NCBI GenBank assembly: GCA_021324675.1
Contig: JAJPIR010000336.1
Location: 1 to 47,566 of the forward strand
DNA: 47,566 nucleotides
Origin: Actinomycetota bacterium
GTDB lineage: Bacteria > Actinomycetota > Actinomycetes > Mycobacteriales > Pseudonocardiaceae
Direction of reading: 5' to 3'
In this document: piece by piece, positions 23,829-31,550 of the stretch
Numbering within the stretch: the first letter of the stretch is position 1
Layout: each line of letters begins with the position of its first letter
The notes under the pieces: generated by a model
Told to the model about the DNA's origin: nothing
Databases searched by the model: none
What the model saw: the letters and a program-made list of their open reading frames with translations, nothing else
Position numbers and translations under genes: made by a program

Positions 23829-24779
23829 ATGCCGATCAACCCGGTCCTGGCGTCCTACAGCGACCTAGCCTATGGCACCGCGCTCGTGCTGTACCTGTTG
23901 GCAATGGTCTTGCACTTCGTCGAGTACGCCGCTGCACGAGTACCGACCACCGCCCTAGCAGCAACGGTTGCTGCTGGTGGCGACGGGTCGGTTGCCACGC
24001 TGGCTAGTCCCGCAGGCGTGGCGCCACGGGCAACGGCCGCGCGCATGGGTCGTTCCGCGGTAGCCCTTACCGGGCTCGCGGCGCTGGTGCACGCCGCCTC
24101 GCTCGCTCTGCGCGGTGCCGCGATCGGCCGCGTGCCGTGGGCCAACATGTACGAGTTCATCTCGGCGCTTTGCTTCGTCGCGGTGGCCGGCTGGCTGGTG
24201 ACGCTGTACCGGCAGCGACGCACCGCGACGGCGCTGCCACGGCTGGGCGGCTTTGTCCTGCTACCCGTGGTGGTGTTGATGTTCCTGGGTGGCACGGTGC
24301 TCTACGCGCAGGCTGCACCGCTGATCCCGCAGCTGAACTCCTACTGGATCACGATCCACGTCTCCGCCGCGATCGCTGCGACGGGGATCTTGCTTGTCTC
24401 CGGGGTAGCAAGCGTGCTGTACCTGCTCGCCACGCGGACCGGTGCGCGGCTCGGCTCCCGGCTGCCGGACAGCGCAACCCTGGACCGGGTGGCCTACCGC
24501 ACTGCCGTGGTAGCCCTGCCGGTCTGGACTTTCGCGATCATCACCGGCGCGATCTGGGCAGAGGCCGCATGGGGCCGTTACTGGGGTTGGGACCCCAAGG
24601 AGACGTGCGCCCTAGTCGCCTGGGTCGTCTACGCGGGCTACCTGCACGCCCGGGCGACAGCCGGATGGCGAGGGCCCTGGGCGGCGTGGATCAACGTCGC
24701 CGGCTTCGGGGTGATGCTGTTCAACTTGTTCTTCATCAACATCGTCATCGCCGGGTTCCACTCCTACGCCGGGATCTGA
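23829..24779 (+). CDS. ccsB: Cytochrome c biogenesis protein CcsB (CcsA family)
   Basis: The start is the ATG at 23829, four bases after resB and preceded by GGGAGG; the frame is open further upstream but overlaps resB. The 316-residue protein has about eight helices and the heme-handling WWD-type motif AEAAWGRYWGWDPKETCA near residues 245-262, plus conserved histidines (VHAASL, IHVSAA, GFHSY). It is the cytochrome c heme lyase partner of ResB and ends the operon hemL-phosphatase-TlpA-ccdA-resB-ccsB. Confidence 0.94.
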   Translation: MPINPVLASYSDLAYGTALVLYLLAMVLHFVEYAAARVPTTALAATVAAGGDGSVATLASPAGVAPRATAARMGRSAVALTGLAALVHAASLALRGAAIGRVPWANMYEFISALCFVAVAGWLVTLYRQRRTATALPRLGGFVLLPVVVLMFLGGTVLYAQAAPLIPQLNSYWITIHVSAAIAATGILLVSGVASVLYLLATRTGARLGSRLPDSATLDRVAYRTAVVALPVWTFAIITGAIWAEAAWGRYWGWDPKETCALVAWVVYAGYLHARATAGWRGPWAAWINVAGFGVMLFNLFFINIVIAGFHSYAGI

Positions 24780-24812
24780 CCCCCTGCGCTCCGGGCTGCG
24801 GTAAGACGCCGG

Positions 24813-24980
24813 TCAGTGCTCGTCTCCGGGCTGCTGGCGCCTGGTACTCAAACCCCGGAGGAACTCCGGATCGTCGTCTGGTGCGACCACCGAGCGCGCT
24901 ACCCGCTGCGGCGGGCGCAACGCCTTCCAGAGCAGCACGGACATCCCCGCCATGCCGACCGCCGCAAGCACGTACTGCAC
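24813..24980 (-). CDS. 55-residue single-helix membrane protein
   Basis: A minus-strand ORF of 55 codons starts at GTG 24980 with a strong GAGGAGG nine bases upstream. The product begins MQYVLAAVGMAGMSVLLW, a single membrane helix, followed by a basic stretch and an acidic VAPDDDPEFLRGL segment. I recall similar tiny conserved proteins beside ccsB in other actinobacteria. It is convergent with ccsB. Function unknown; a regulatory role on the cytochrome maturation complex is only a guess. Confidence 0.72.
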   Translation of the reverse strand: MQYVLAAVGMAGMSVLLWKALRPPQRVARSVVAPDDDPEFLRGLSTRRQQPGDEH

Positions 24981-25056
24981 TTTCAGCTTCCTCCTCGCGT
25001 CGCCGCTAAGCGTAGTAGCGTGCCGTGCAGCCGGCGAGCCTGCCTCGCTGAAGTTC

Positions 25057-25296
25057 TTACCCGGCGTTCTTGCGAGTCGCCCGGTCTGTGGAGCGATCGA
25101 GTGGCGCTGGCGTGGTCAGCGACGCAAGCAATGCCCGGACCTCGGTCTCCCGGAAACGTCGGTGGCCGCCTGGGGTCCTGATCGAGCCGATTCGGCCGGC
25201 GGAGGCCCATCGGGTGACAGTTTTCGGATCTACCCGGAACAGTGCAGCCACCTCCCCGGGAGTGAGCAGGCGTTCGGTGCTCTGTGGCTGGGACAT
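25057..25296 (-). CDS. bldC: BldC-like MerR-type transcriptional regulator
   Basis: The 79-residue protein matches BldC closely from memory: LLTPGEVAALFRVDPKTV, then RWASAGRIGSIRTPGGHRRF and REAEVRALL-like RETEVRALL. BldC binds DNA as head-to-tail oligomers on direct repeats and times development in Streptomyces. GGGGAGG precedes the ATG. The last 20 residues are polar and variable. It shares the window with a BldN-like sigma factor. Targets cannot be inferred here. Confidence 0.9.
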   Translation of the reverse strand: MSQPQSTERLLTPGEVAALFRVDPKTVTRWASAGRIGSIRTPGGHRRFRETEVRALLASLTTPAPLDRSTDRATRKNAG

Positions 25297-25513
25297 GACG
25301 GGCCTCCCCGGAGCTCGCCGACCTCACATAAGGACCTACCGGAGTATCGTGACAGGTCGCCCGCCAGGTACTCGAACGGTTCTGTATAGGTAAAGCGTCG
25401 GTAATGGGATGAATCGTCCCAAATCGTGTCCTCGCCTGGCCCTCACGGCCGGCCGGCGGGTTCGCCCGGCGGAGGGGTGTCCCTGGTAGCGGCGGTTTGA
25501 CGCCCGGGCTTGA

Positions 25514-25530
25514 CGGGTATCTCATACCCG
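25514..25530. promoter_or_regulatory. CGGGTAT-ctc-ATACCCG dyad upstream of a small gene
   Basis: This perfect 7-bp inverted repeat with a 3-bp centre ends 23 bp before the start of the 56-residue gene at 25554. Its position suits an operator. The GGGTAT core recurs in the hairpin at 39209-39247. Confidence 0.4.
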
Positions 25531-25553
25531 ATCCCCAACGGAGAGGAGCGATC

Positions 25554-25724
25554 ATGGCTGAAGACCGGACCCAAGCGCCTTCGGCGGAGGAGCTGAAAAA
25601 CCGCTTTGACGAACTCGGGGAGAAGTCGAACTTGGGCGCAGGCGAAAACGAGCCCGACCCTGCGACCGCTGACAACCCGCCTCAAGACATCAAGCCAGGA
25701 GACGAGAAGAGGGTGCAGACCTGA
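25554..25724 (+). CDS. 56-residue acidic hydrophilic protein, unknown
   Basis: The ATG at 25554 is preceded by GAGAGGAG. The product, beginning MAEDRTQAPSAEELKNRFDE, is polar, acidic and Pro/Asp-rich towards its end, with no hydrophobic segment or cysteine. It looks largely disordered beyond a short N-terminal helix. It faces the CsbD-like gene across a strong shared terminator. Composition and company suggest a stress-induced protein, but this is inference. Confidence 0.65.
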   Translation: MAEDRTQAPSAEELKNRFDELGEKSNLGAGENEPDPATADNPPQDIKPGDEKRVQT

Positions 25725-25745
25725 CCAGTCCGCAGCCCTCAAAAT

Positions 25746-25789
25746 AAAGGTTGGCCCCTGACCGGCTTCCCGGTCAGGGGCCAACCTTT
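25746..25789. terminator. 20-bp perfect stem-loop, bidirectional terminator
   Basis: The arms 25746-25765 and 25770-25789 are perfectly complementary over 20 bp, from AAAGGTTGGCCCC to its complement, around a CTTC loop. A-rich and T-containing flanks let it terminate the 56-residue gene on the plus strand and the CsbD-like gene on the minus strand. Confidence 0.92.
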
Positions 25790-25795
25790 GCGGTA

Positions 25796-25969
25796 TTACT
25801 TCTTGAAGATGTCTTTGATTTTCTCGCCAGCCTGCTTGATGTTGCCCTTGGCCTGGTCCATCTGGCCCTCAGCCACGAGCTCCTCATCATCGGTGGCCCG
25901 GCCGATGGTTTCCTTGCCCTCGCCCTTCATCTCCTCGGCCTTGTTTTCGATCTTGTCATCAATACCCAT
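25796..25969 (-). CDS. CsbD-like stress protein
   Basis: A 57-codon minus-strand ORF starts at ATG 25967-25969 with AAGGAG upstream. The product begins MGIDDKIENKAEEMKGEGKE and continues with the CsbD hallmarks ATDDEELVAEGQ and AKGNIKQAGEKIKD. CsbD proteins are small helical proteins induced by general stress in many bacteria; their biochemical role is unknown. It ends at the shared terminator. It is likely expressed with, or in parallel to, the two paralogous genes upstream of it on the same strand. Confidence 0.93.
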   Translation of the reverse strand: MGIDDKIENKAEEMKGEGKETIGRATDDEELVAEGQMDQAKGNIKQAGEKIKDIFKK

Positions 25970-26020
25970 CGTGTTCTCCTTCAGTAGTGCCTGGCCCCCG
26001 CCGGACGGCGGGGCGCCCCC

Positions 26021-26635
26021 TCATGCCGACAGCAACCGTTGAAAGAACTCGCGGTATCGCTGGAAGCTTACCCGCAGGTCCTCGGTCGAGGTCGGGTCGC
26101 TGATTTGGCCACGACGGACGTTCTCACGGATCTCTTGAAGCGTCCGGTCGACAAGCACGCTCGCCTCATGTACCGCCCGCTGCGGGTCATCGACGAAGGT
26201 TCCCTGCACCTGCTGCCACTCGGCGCGCAGGCCGGCCGGGTTGTTGAGCAGGCCCACCCGCTCGGCGCTGTGGTCCGCCGCGTCCTGGCGGTCGATGTGG
26301 TCGATGCGGCGACCACCCGTCTGGCTTTCCTTGGCGGCGGCTGGAGTACCCTCAGCCGCGGCTGGAGTGCCCTCAGCGGTGGCTGGGGAGCCTTCGGCGG
26401 CGGTTGGAGCGCCCTCGGCGGCCGCTGGGGTGGTCTCGGGGGTTACCGCGGTGGTCTCGGCGGCAGCTCCGGCGGGTGGGTTGGACGGGGCAGCGTCGTC
26501 CACCGCGTCGTCGCGCGCAGTGGTTTCACGATCGTCGGAGTCCAGCGTGCGGCTCGACTCGCTGTCGATGAAGCGGCGGACGCGGCCGCCCAGACCTTCT
26601 CGTTGGGGCTGCTCGTGTTCTTGTCGGACGTTCAT
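26021..26635 (-). CDS. Soluble protein with Ala/Glu/Pro repeat linker and FVD-type domain
   Basis: The 204-residue protein has three parts. Residues 1-50 are charged. Residues about 55-105 are a repetitive linker of AAEGTPA-like 7-residue units, five to six copies. Residues about 130-204 form a helical domain with WQQVQGTFVDDPQRAVHEA and a terminal STEDLRVSFQRYREFFQRL. The domain is shared with the next gene upstream (WQAVQTDFVDQP, DTEELRQAFVHYRALFEEL), so the two are paralogues; this copy lacks a middle segment and a membrane helix. Function unknown. Confidence 0.78.
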   Translation of the reverse strand: MNVRQEHEQPQREGLGGRVRRFIDSESSRTLDSDDRETTARDDAVDDAAPSNPPAGAAAETTAVTPETTPAAAEGAPTAAEGSPATAEGTPAAAEGTPAAAKESQTGGRRIDHIDRQDAADHSAERVGLLNNPAGLRAEWQQVQGTFVDDPQRAVHEASVLVDRTLQEIRENVRRGQISDPTSTEDLRVSFQRYREFFQRLLSA

Positions 26636-26689
26636 TTCCTGCCTCCTGGGCCCTTGCCAGGACCCTCCTGCGGTGACGTCTGGCGCGGT

Positions 26690-27238
26690 TTAGCGGTCGT
26701 GCACCAGCTCTTCGAACAGGGCCCGGTAGTGCACGAACGCTTGGCGCAACTCCTCGGTGTCACCAGCGTGCCCGTCGGTCCCAGGACCCGCTGCTTGACG
26801 TTGGCGGGCGGCATGCGCGGCACGGTAATGCTCAACCACCTCAGGATGGTCGGCGGCGACCAGTTCGGCGCGCTCATTGAAGTCGTTCACGGGGTAGCCA
26901 CGGTCCTGCATCACATCGGTGATCAGCCGATCTGCCTCATCCAGCGCGCGGCTGGGTTGGTCCACGAAGTCGGTCTGGACTGCCTGCCAGCGTTGGGTGT
27001 AGCGCTCGCGGGCCGCCGCGTCGAGCTGCCGGATGTCCAGCTGGTCTCGCCGGTTGGCGACCTCACGCAGGTGCCGTCGCGCTTCCCGTTCGTCGCCCCG
27101 GGCAGCAACTTCCCGGTCATACTCCGGGCCGAACCGTTCCTGCAGCTTCACCCCACTACGCCAGCGGGCAGCCGCCGCCAGCACCACGATGATCGCGAAT
27201 AGGACAACCCCCAGGATGATCCAACCGACGGTGCTCAT
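26690..27238 (-). CDS. Membrane-anchored paralogue with FVD-type domain
   Basis: The ATG at 27238 follows GGAGG at a good distance; a start at 27256 is less likely. The 182-residue product has one N-terminal helix (VGWIILGVVLFAIIVVLAAA), a charged helical region, then WQAVQTDFVDQPSRALDEAD, a DHPEVVEHYRAAH segment and the terminal DTEELRQAFVHYRALF. I remember this pattern only as conserved actinobacterial protein of unknown function. It forms with the soluble paralogue and CsbD a minus-strand group of three. Confidence 0.8.
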   Translation of the reverse strand: MSTVGWIILGVVLFAIIVVLAAAARWRSGVKLQERFGPEYDREVAARGDEREARRHLREVANRRDQLDIRQLDAAARERYTQRWQAVQTDFVDQPSRALDEADRLITDVMQDRGYPVNDFNERAELVAADHPEVVEHYRAAHAARQRQAAGPGTDGHAGDTEELRQAFVHYRALFEELVHDR

Positions 27239-27387
27239 GTCATGCCTCCACGCCATTACTTGCTCGCCTGGGAATACCCGCTGGTCAGGACCGCTACACC
27301 CGCTTTACCCGATTGGCCCATTTCGGCCCTGAAGTGGGCACCGGCGGCGCCGGATAGCACGCCGCCGCGCGGTTAAGCTCGGATGCC

Positions 27388-27672
27388 GTGGGAACGCCGC
27401 AGACTGCACCGACTGGCTCGGCGCTCGTCCGGGACGTAGTGCTCTACACGGTGGGGCGATTGGGCATCGTGGCCATTGCGGCCTTGTTGCTGGTGCTCGC
27501 CGGCGTCCCGTTGCTGGTGTCGATCCTGCTGGCATTGGTCGTGGCGGTGCCGCTGTCGATGCTGCTGCTCGGCGCGTTGCGTGCCCGGGTGAATGCTGGT
27601 CTGGCAGCGCGGACAGCGCGCCGCCGAGCCGAGCGTGATCGGCTACGCGAACAGCTGCGCGGCGACTCGTGA
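27388..27672 (+). CDS. DUF4229 family small membrane protein
   Basis: This 94-residue protein has two hydrophobic helices (about 15-40 and 43-65) and a strongly basic C-terminus rich in Arg and Glu. The layout and position near menA fit the DUF4229 family of actinobacteria. A GTG start is used. It converges on menA, whose end lies 15 bp away. No function is known. Confidence 0.8.
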   Translation: MGTPQTAPTGSALVRDVVLYTVGRLGIVAIAALLLVLAGVPLLVSILLALVVAVPLSMLLLGALRARVNAGLAARTARRRAERDRLREQLRGDS

Positions 27673-27687
27673 GTGCCCGCAGCGATG

Positions 27688-28557
27688 CTAGAAGGCCAGC
27701 GCGGCCCCGGTCGCCATGGCCCACACCAGCATGGCCAGCCCGGTATCGCGCAGTACGGGAATGAGGTCCATCCCGGTTGCCCCACCCCTCACCCGGCGCA
27801 GCGCGGGCACCACGAAAATCAGCGCGAGCAGGCCCGCCAAGGCGGCCCACCGGCCTGCCGCCAAGACGAGGGTGACGGCAAAGGGCACGGCGACCAGCAC
27901 GGTGTAGAGCGCGCGGGTCCGCTGATCGCCCAGGCGTACCGCCAACGTGCGCTTGGCGGCGAGCGCGTCGGTGGGAATATCTCGCAGATTGTTGGCAACC
28001 AGTACCGCGCTGGACGTCGCCCCGACCGCGACGGCGGCCAAGCTGCCGGTCAGGCTGATCCGCCCGCTGATGACGTACTGGGTGCCGAGCACCGCAACCA
28101 GACCGAAAAAGACGAACACGGCCAGCTCACCCAGGCCGGCGTAGCCATATGGTCGTGGTCAGCCGGTGTAGCACCACGCAGCGGCAACGCAGGCAGCGCC
28201 CAGCACCAGCAGCCACCACTGGCGCGCTAGCGTGACCAGGACCAGGCCAGCCACTCCAGCGACCGCGAAGCTGATCAGTGCGGCCGTGCGCACCGCGCCC
28301 GGGGCCGCGATCCCGGATCCGACCAACCGCATCGGACCGACCCGAACGGTATCGGTGCCGCGGATACCGTCGGAGTAGTCGTTGGCATAGTTGACCCCGA
28401 TCTGCAGCGCGAGCGCCACCAGGAGAGCCAGCAGCGCGCGGGCCCAATGGGAGGCGCCCAGCGCGGCGGCCGCGCCCCAGCCCGCCAGCACGGGAGCGAT
28501 GGAGTTCGGCAATGTGCGCGGCCGAGCTCCTTGCACCCACTGCGTGACGCTGGCCAC
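27688..28557 (-). pseudogene. menA: 1,4-dihydroxy-2-naphthoate prenyltransferase MenA, interrupted by in-frame TGA
   Basis: MenA attaches the polyprenyl tail in menaquinone synthesis. From GTG 28557 the first 132 codons carry [14 protein letters not shown] and the Asp-rich [14 protein letters not shown]; a TGA then occupies 28159-28161, and the same frame continues with [12 protein letters not shown], a multi-helix region and the second Asp-rich motif [18 protein letters not shown], ending at 27688. The frame is unbroken otherwise. The family usually has Gly there (YTGGPRPYGY), so one change, GGA to TGA, explains it. It may be a true nonsense mutation, an assembly error or readthrough. Confidence 0.88.
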
Positions 28558-28566
28558 GAGCCCACC

Positions 28567-29940
28567 CTACGGGGTGGTGCAGCGCTCAGCTGACATTTCC
28601 CGGACGTTCTGGCCGGCCGGCTGCTGGCGGGCAGCCCCCGGGGCCGGCCCGGTTGCTTTCGCGGCCCGTTCGGTAGCTCCTTGAGCGGCCCCGGATGCCG
28701 CTTGAGCACTGACATGGGCGGCGGGGATGTATTGCTTGGGGCCGATCCGGAGCCATTGGTCAGTGCGGCCCTGGTTGCCGGTGACGGGCTCACCGCGGAC
28801 GGCGCATTGGACCATCAACTTCGCTCCCTGCGCGGCCAGCCCTACCGTCGGGTATTTTTCGCCGGGCCCGCTGCGTACCGGCAGGATCGGTAGCTGCACG
28901 ATCGCTGGCGATCCGGCCTGCACCCACAGGTAGCTCACGGTGACCCAGCTGTTGTCACGCAGTCCCAGACCATCGAAGAAGGTGCCATCCGCGAGGTCGA
29001 TCCCCGCCGGGTTACGCACCTTCCTGCCGAACTGATCGGTGCCATCGTGGTACCCGTCGTGGTAAGCGGCCTGCGCCTGGGGCTGACCCTGTGGCAGGTC
29101 AGACCAAGACTGGCGCGCGTCAGAGGGATTCCAGTAATCATCGGTGGTGTTCCACGGCCCGACGTCCCAGACCGGCGCCCACTCGCACCGGCCGTTGGTC
29201 GCGCAGATCTTGACCGTGTAATCGCCCGAGTCACGGGGCGCCAGCCCACGCCGCGAGGGCAGTGCGACGAAATGATCACGCTCACGAATCACGTGGCCGT
29301 TGGCCGTGGTCGCCCCGACCAGGCCTTCGCGAGTCGCAAATACCCGGTAGGTGGGAGCAGCGGGGGACCGGGCGGCCAGCAGTTGCATGCCCGGCTTGGC
29401 AGTGAGCCGCACCGATCTGACGGCGGGACTTGCACCCCCTTTGACGGCTCGCAGCACGACCCGGGCCTGCACGGCGGTCACCGCCGCGCCCAGCATCGCC
29501 GGCGTCGCGGCGGGGGCCGGGACCCATTCGGTCCATGATCCGTCGCCACGAGCTCCCCGGAGGTCCACGGAAACGGATGAGCCGGGGGGCTGCTCAGCGA
29601 CCACCTGCGCGACCACCTGGCTGCTGAATTGGGCCAGCGGCTGGGTGGCGGTGATCAGCATGCCCTCGGGGCGATCAGATCTCAGGCTCGCTGGGCCGGT
29701 CGAGAGCGAGTCCAGGTGCAAGCCCCCGGCGTCGAACCGGACGTTCGTGTCGTCGGTGTCCGGCCTCAGGTCGGCGAACCAAGTGGTGATCTTTTCCGCC
29801 CCCGCCGACGGGCTGCCTTGGGTGGTGCTGCCTTGGGCGAGTGCTGGGTAGTTCACGCCCAGCAGTCCAGCCAGTACCGCGACGACGGTCAGGGCGGCGA
29901 GTAGAGCTCCAGCGCGGATGTGATGACGAGCCGGCGTCAC
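28567..29940 (-). CDS. Large secreted protein of unknown function with SH3-like C-terminal domain
   Basis: The 457-residue protein has an N-terminal signal sequence (about 8-35, cleavage likely after ALAQ). A central beta-rich region and a segment with AYHDGYHDGTDQFGRKVRNP and DLADGTFFDGLGLRDNSWV follow. Near residues 345-405, LPVRSGPGEKYPTVGLAAQG and WLRIGPKQYIPAAHV look like a bacterial SH3 fold, often a wall-binding module. An Ala/Gln-rich tail ends it. It starts 9 bp upstream of menA on the same strand. It may be a cell-wall protein; catalytic residues are not evident. Confidence 0.72.
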   Translation of the reverse strand: MTPARHHIRAGALLAALTVVAVLAGLLGVNYPALAQGSTTQGSPSAGAEKITTWFADLRPDTDDTNVRFDAGGLHLDSLSTGPASLRSDRPEGMLITATQPLAQFSSQVVAQVVAEQPPGSSVSVDLRGARGDGSWTEWVPAPAATPAMLGAAVTAVQARVVLRAVKGGASPAVRSVRLTAKPGMQLLAARSPAAPTYRVFATREGLVGATTANGHVIRERDHFVALPSRRGLAPRDSGDYTVKICATNGRCEWAPVWDVGPWNTTDDYWNPSDARQSWSDLPQGQPQAQAAYHDGYHDGTDQFGRKVRNPAGIDLADGTFFDGLGLRDNSWVTVSYLWVQAGSPAIVQLPILPVRSGPGEKYPTVGLAAQGAKLMVQCAVRGEPVTGNQGRTDQWLRIGPKQYIPAAHVSAQAASGAAQGATERAAKATGPAPGAARQQPAGQNVREMSAERCTTP

Positions 29941-30096
29941 GAATGCTCCTGACGGTATGAAGGCCTGGGTATCTGCTGTGGCTGCTGTGAAAGCTGTGAT
30001 TGATGTGACGATTGAGGCTTATGGTTATCCAGGGAACGCCGATGGGGCGCTGCCGTCCATACCCGGAGTGGGTGAACGCATACAGAGCGTGCTGGT

Positions 30097-31221
30097 TTAG
30101 CTGGTGCGCGCGGTGAGCAGGCTGCGGACGGCCTGGCGGTCAGGTTTGCCGACGCCGCGCAGTGGTAGCGCGTCGAACAGCACGATCTCCTTGGGCAGCT
30201 GCGCGCCCGTCAGCCGGTGGCGGGCCGCCGCGCGTAACGCCCGGGGGTCCGGCGGGTGCGCCGGATCGGCAGGGATCACGGCGGCGGTGACCCGCTCGCC
30301 CCACTCCGGGTCCGGCACGCCCACCACGCAGGCTGCGGCAACCCCGGGCAGGCTGGTGAGCACGGCTTCCACGTCAGCTGGGGCCACGTTGAGTCCACCG
30401 GTGACGATCACGTCGTCGGCTCGGCCGAGCACTCGCAGGCGCCCTTGAGAGTCGAACTGCCCGAGATCGCAGGTCCGGAACCAGCCGTCGTGGAACGCTT
30501 GCGCGGTCGCTCGTTGCGCGTCGAGGTATCCGGTGGCCAGCGTGGGGCCAGCCAGCTCAACGGTGCCGTCACGGTCTAACCGGACCCGCGTTCCGTCTAA
30601 CGGCCAGCCGTCGTAGACGCAACCACCCGCAGTCTCAGTCATCCCGTACGTGGTCACCACAACTACGCCAGCTGTTCGGGCCCGCCGCAGCAGATGCTCT
30701 GGTGTTGGCGCACCGCCCAGTAACACCGCATCGAAGCCCGCGAGCGGCTCGGGATCGGCATCCAGGAGCCGGCCCAGCTGGGTGGGCACCAGCGCGGTGT
30801 AGCACCGCCCATTCTCGCTGATCAACCGCCGCGCGGCGGCGTTGAACGCCGCTGGATCAAAACCGGCATGCAGGTTCACCATTGCGGGCCGGCAACCCGC
30901 CAGCGCTGTCCGGACCAGGATTTGCAGCCCCGCAACGTGGTGGGTAGGCAGCGCGAGCAGCCAGGCGCCGGCACCACCAAGCCGGGCATGGGTGGCGGTC
31001 GCAGAGGCGCTCAGCGCGGCCGCGCTGAGCTGCACCCACTTGTGCGTTCCGGACGAGCCTGAGGTACCCACAACTGCCTGACCAGTCCCCGGGTCCTGCA
31101 ACGGGGGCGCTTGCCCGGGCCCCAACGGCACCACTGCCTCGCCGCCGGCCAGCATCGCCCTGACCGCGCCGTCCAGATCCCGGACCGCTTCGGATGACCC
31201 GTCACAGCGGATCACGCGCAT
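30097..31221 (-). CDS. menE: o-Succinylbenzoate-CoA ligase MenE
   Basis: MenE activates o-succinylbenzoate with ATP and CoA before MenB acts. The 374-residue actinobacterial form is compact. The AMP-binding P-loop is GTSGSSGTHKWVQL at about residues 52-65, with TTYGMTETAGG near 190 and the hinge GRADDVIVTGGLNVAPADVE near 267, followed by a C-terminal lysine in LPLRGVGKPDR. All expected motifs are present. It lies on the menA strand, separated by the secreted-protein gene. Confidence 0.93.
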   Translation of the reverse strand: MRVIRCDGSSEAVRDLDGAVRAMLAGGEAVVPLGPGQAPPLQDPGTGQAVVGTSGSSGTHKWVQLSAAALSASATATHARLGGAGAWLLALPTHHVAGLQILVRTALAGCRPAMVNLHAGFDPAAFNAAARRLISENGRCYTALVPTQLGRLLDADPEPLAGFDAVLLGGAPTPEHLLRRARTAGVVVVTTYGMTETAGGCVYDGWPLDGTRVRLDRDGTVELAGPTLATGYLDAQRATAQAFHDGWFRTCDLGQFDSQGRLRVLGRADDVIVTGGLNVAPADVEAVLTSLPGVAAACVVGVPDPEWGERVTAAVIPADPAHPPDPRALRAAARHRLTGAQLPKEIVLFDALPLRGVGKPDRQAVRSLLTARTS

Positions 31222-31550
31222 CGCGGCACCGCGCGGGATGCGCTCAATTCAGCACCGAGTTCCGCAACTCCAGCGCGCAGCGGCGTCCCCTCCCGATCGA
31301 GCTCGGCTGATCATCAACCCTACTCTTACGTACCACCTGCCCAGCCGATGTCCAGACGTTGGTACGCGGGTGGTCGGATCCGTGCACAGCGGTATGCCGA
31401 AACCTTGCTGCGAAACCGGCCCCGTTTCGCCTATCGCGCTCATCGCCGTCTTCCACCAAATTCACAGGCAGGCATCAGCCCGCTGCCAGGCCGCGGCGGT
31501 CTGCTCAGTGGAGCAGGACGGTCGGGATGTCGTGGAGTGGAGGCACATCG
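31222..31550. other. Divergent intergenic region, menE / HtrA-like protease
   Basis: This 329-bp gap must hold the promoters of both menE and the protease. The protease frame is open upstream from 31359, but the 64 extra codons are Arg/Ser-rich and have no ribosome site. I see no hairpin, repeat or known operator. Confidence 0.5.

Noticed and set aside
28159-28161. Genome-wide recoding of TGA as glycine to explain menA
   Set aside because: Many genes here end in TGA at their expected length (proC, hemB, hemA, rex, purH), so TGA is a normal stop.
31359-31550. Protease start at 31359
   Set aside because: The extra 64 residues are Arg/Ser/Pro-rich and lack a ribosome site, while GTG 31551 has GGAGG and is directly followed by the membrane-anchor region.
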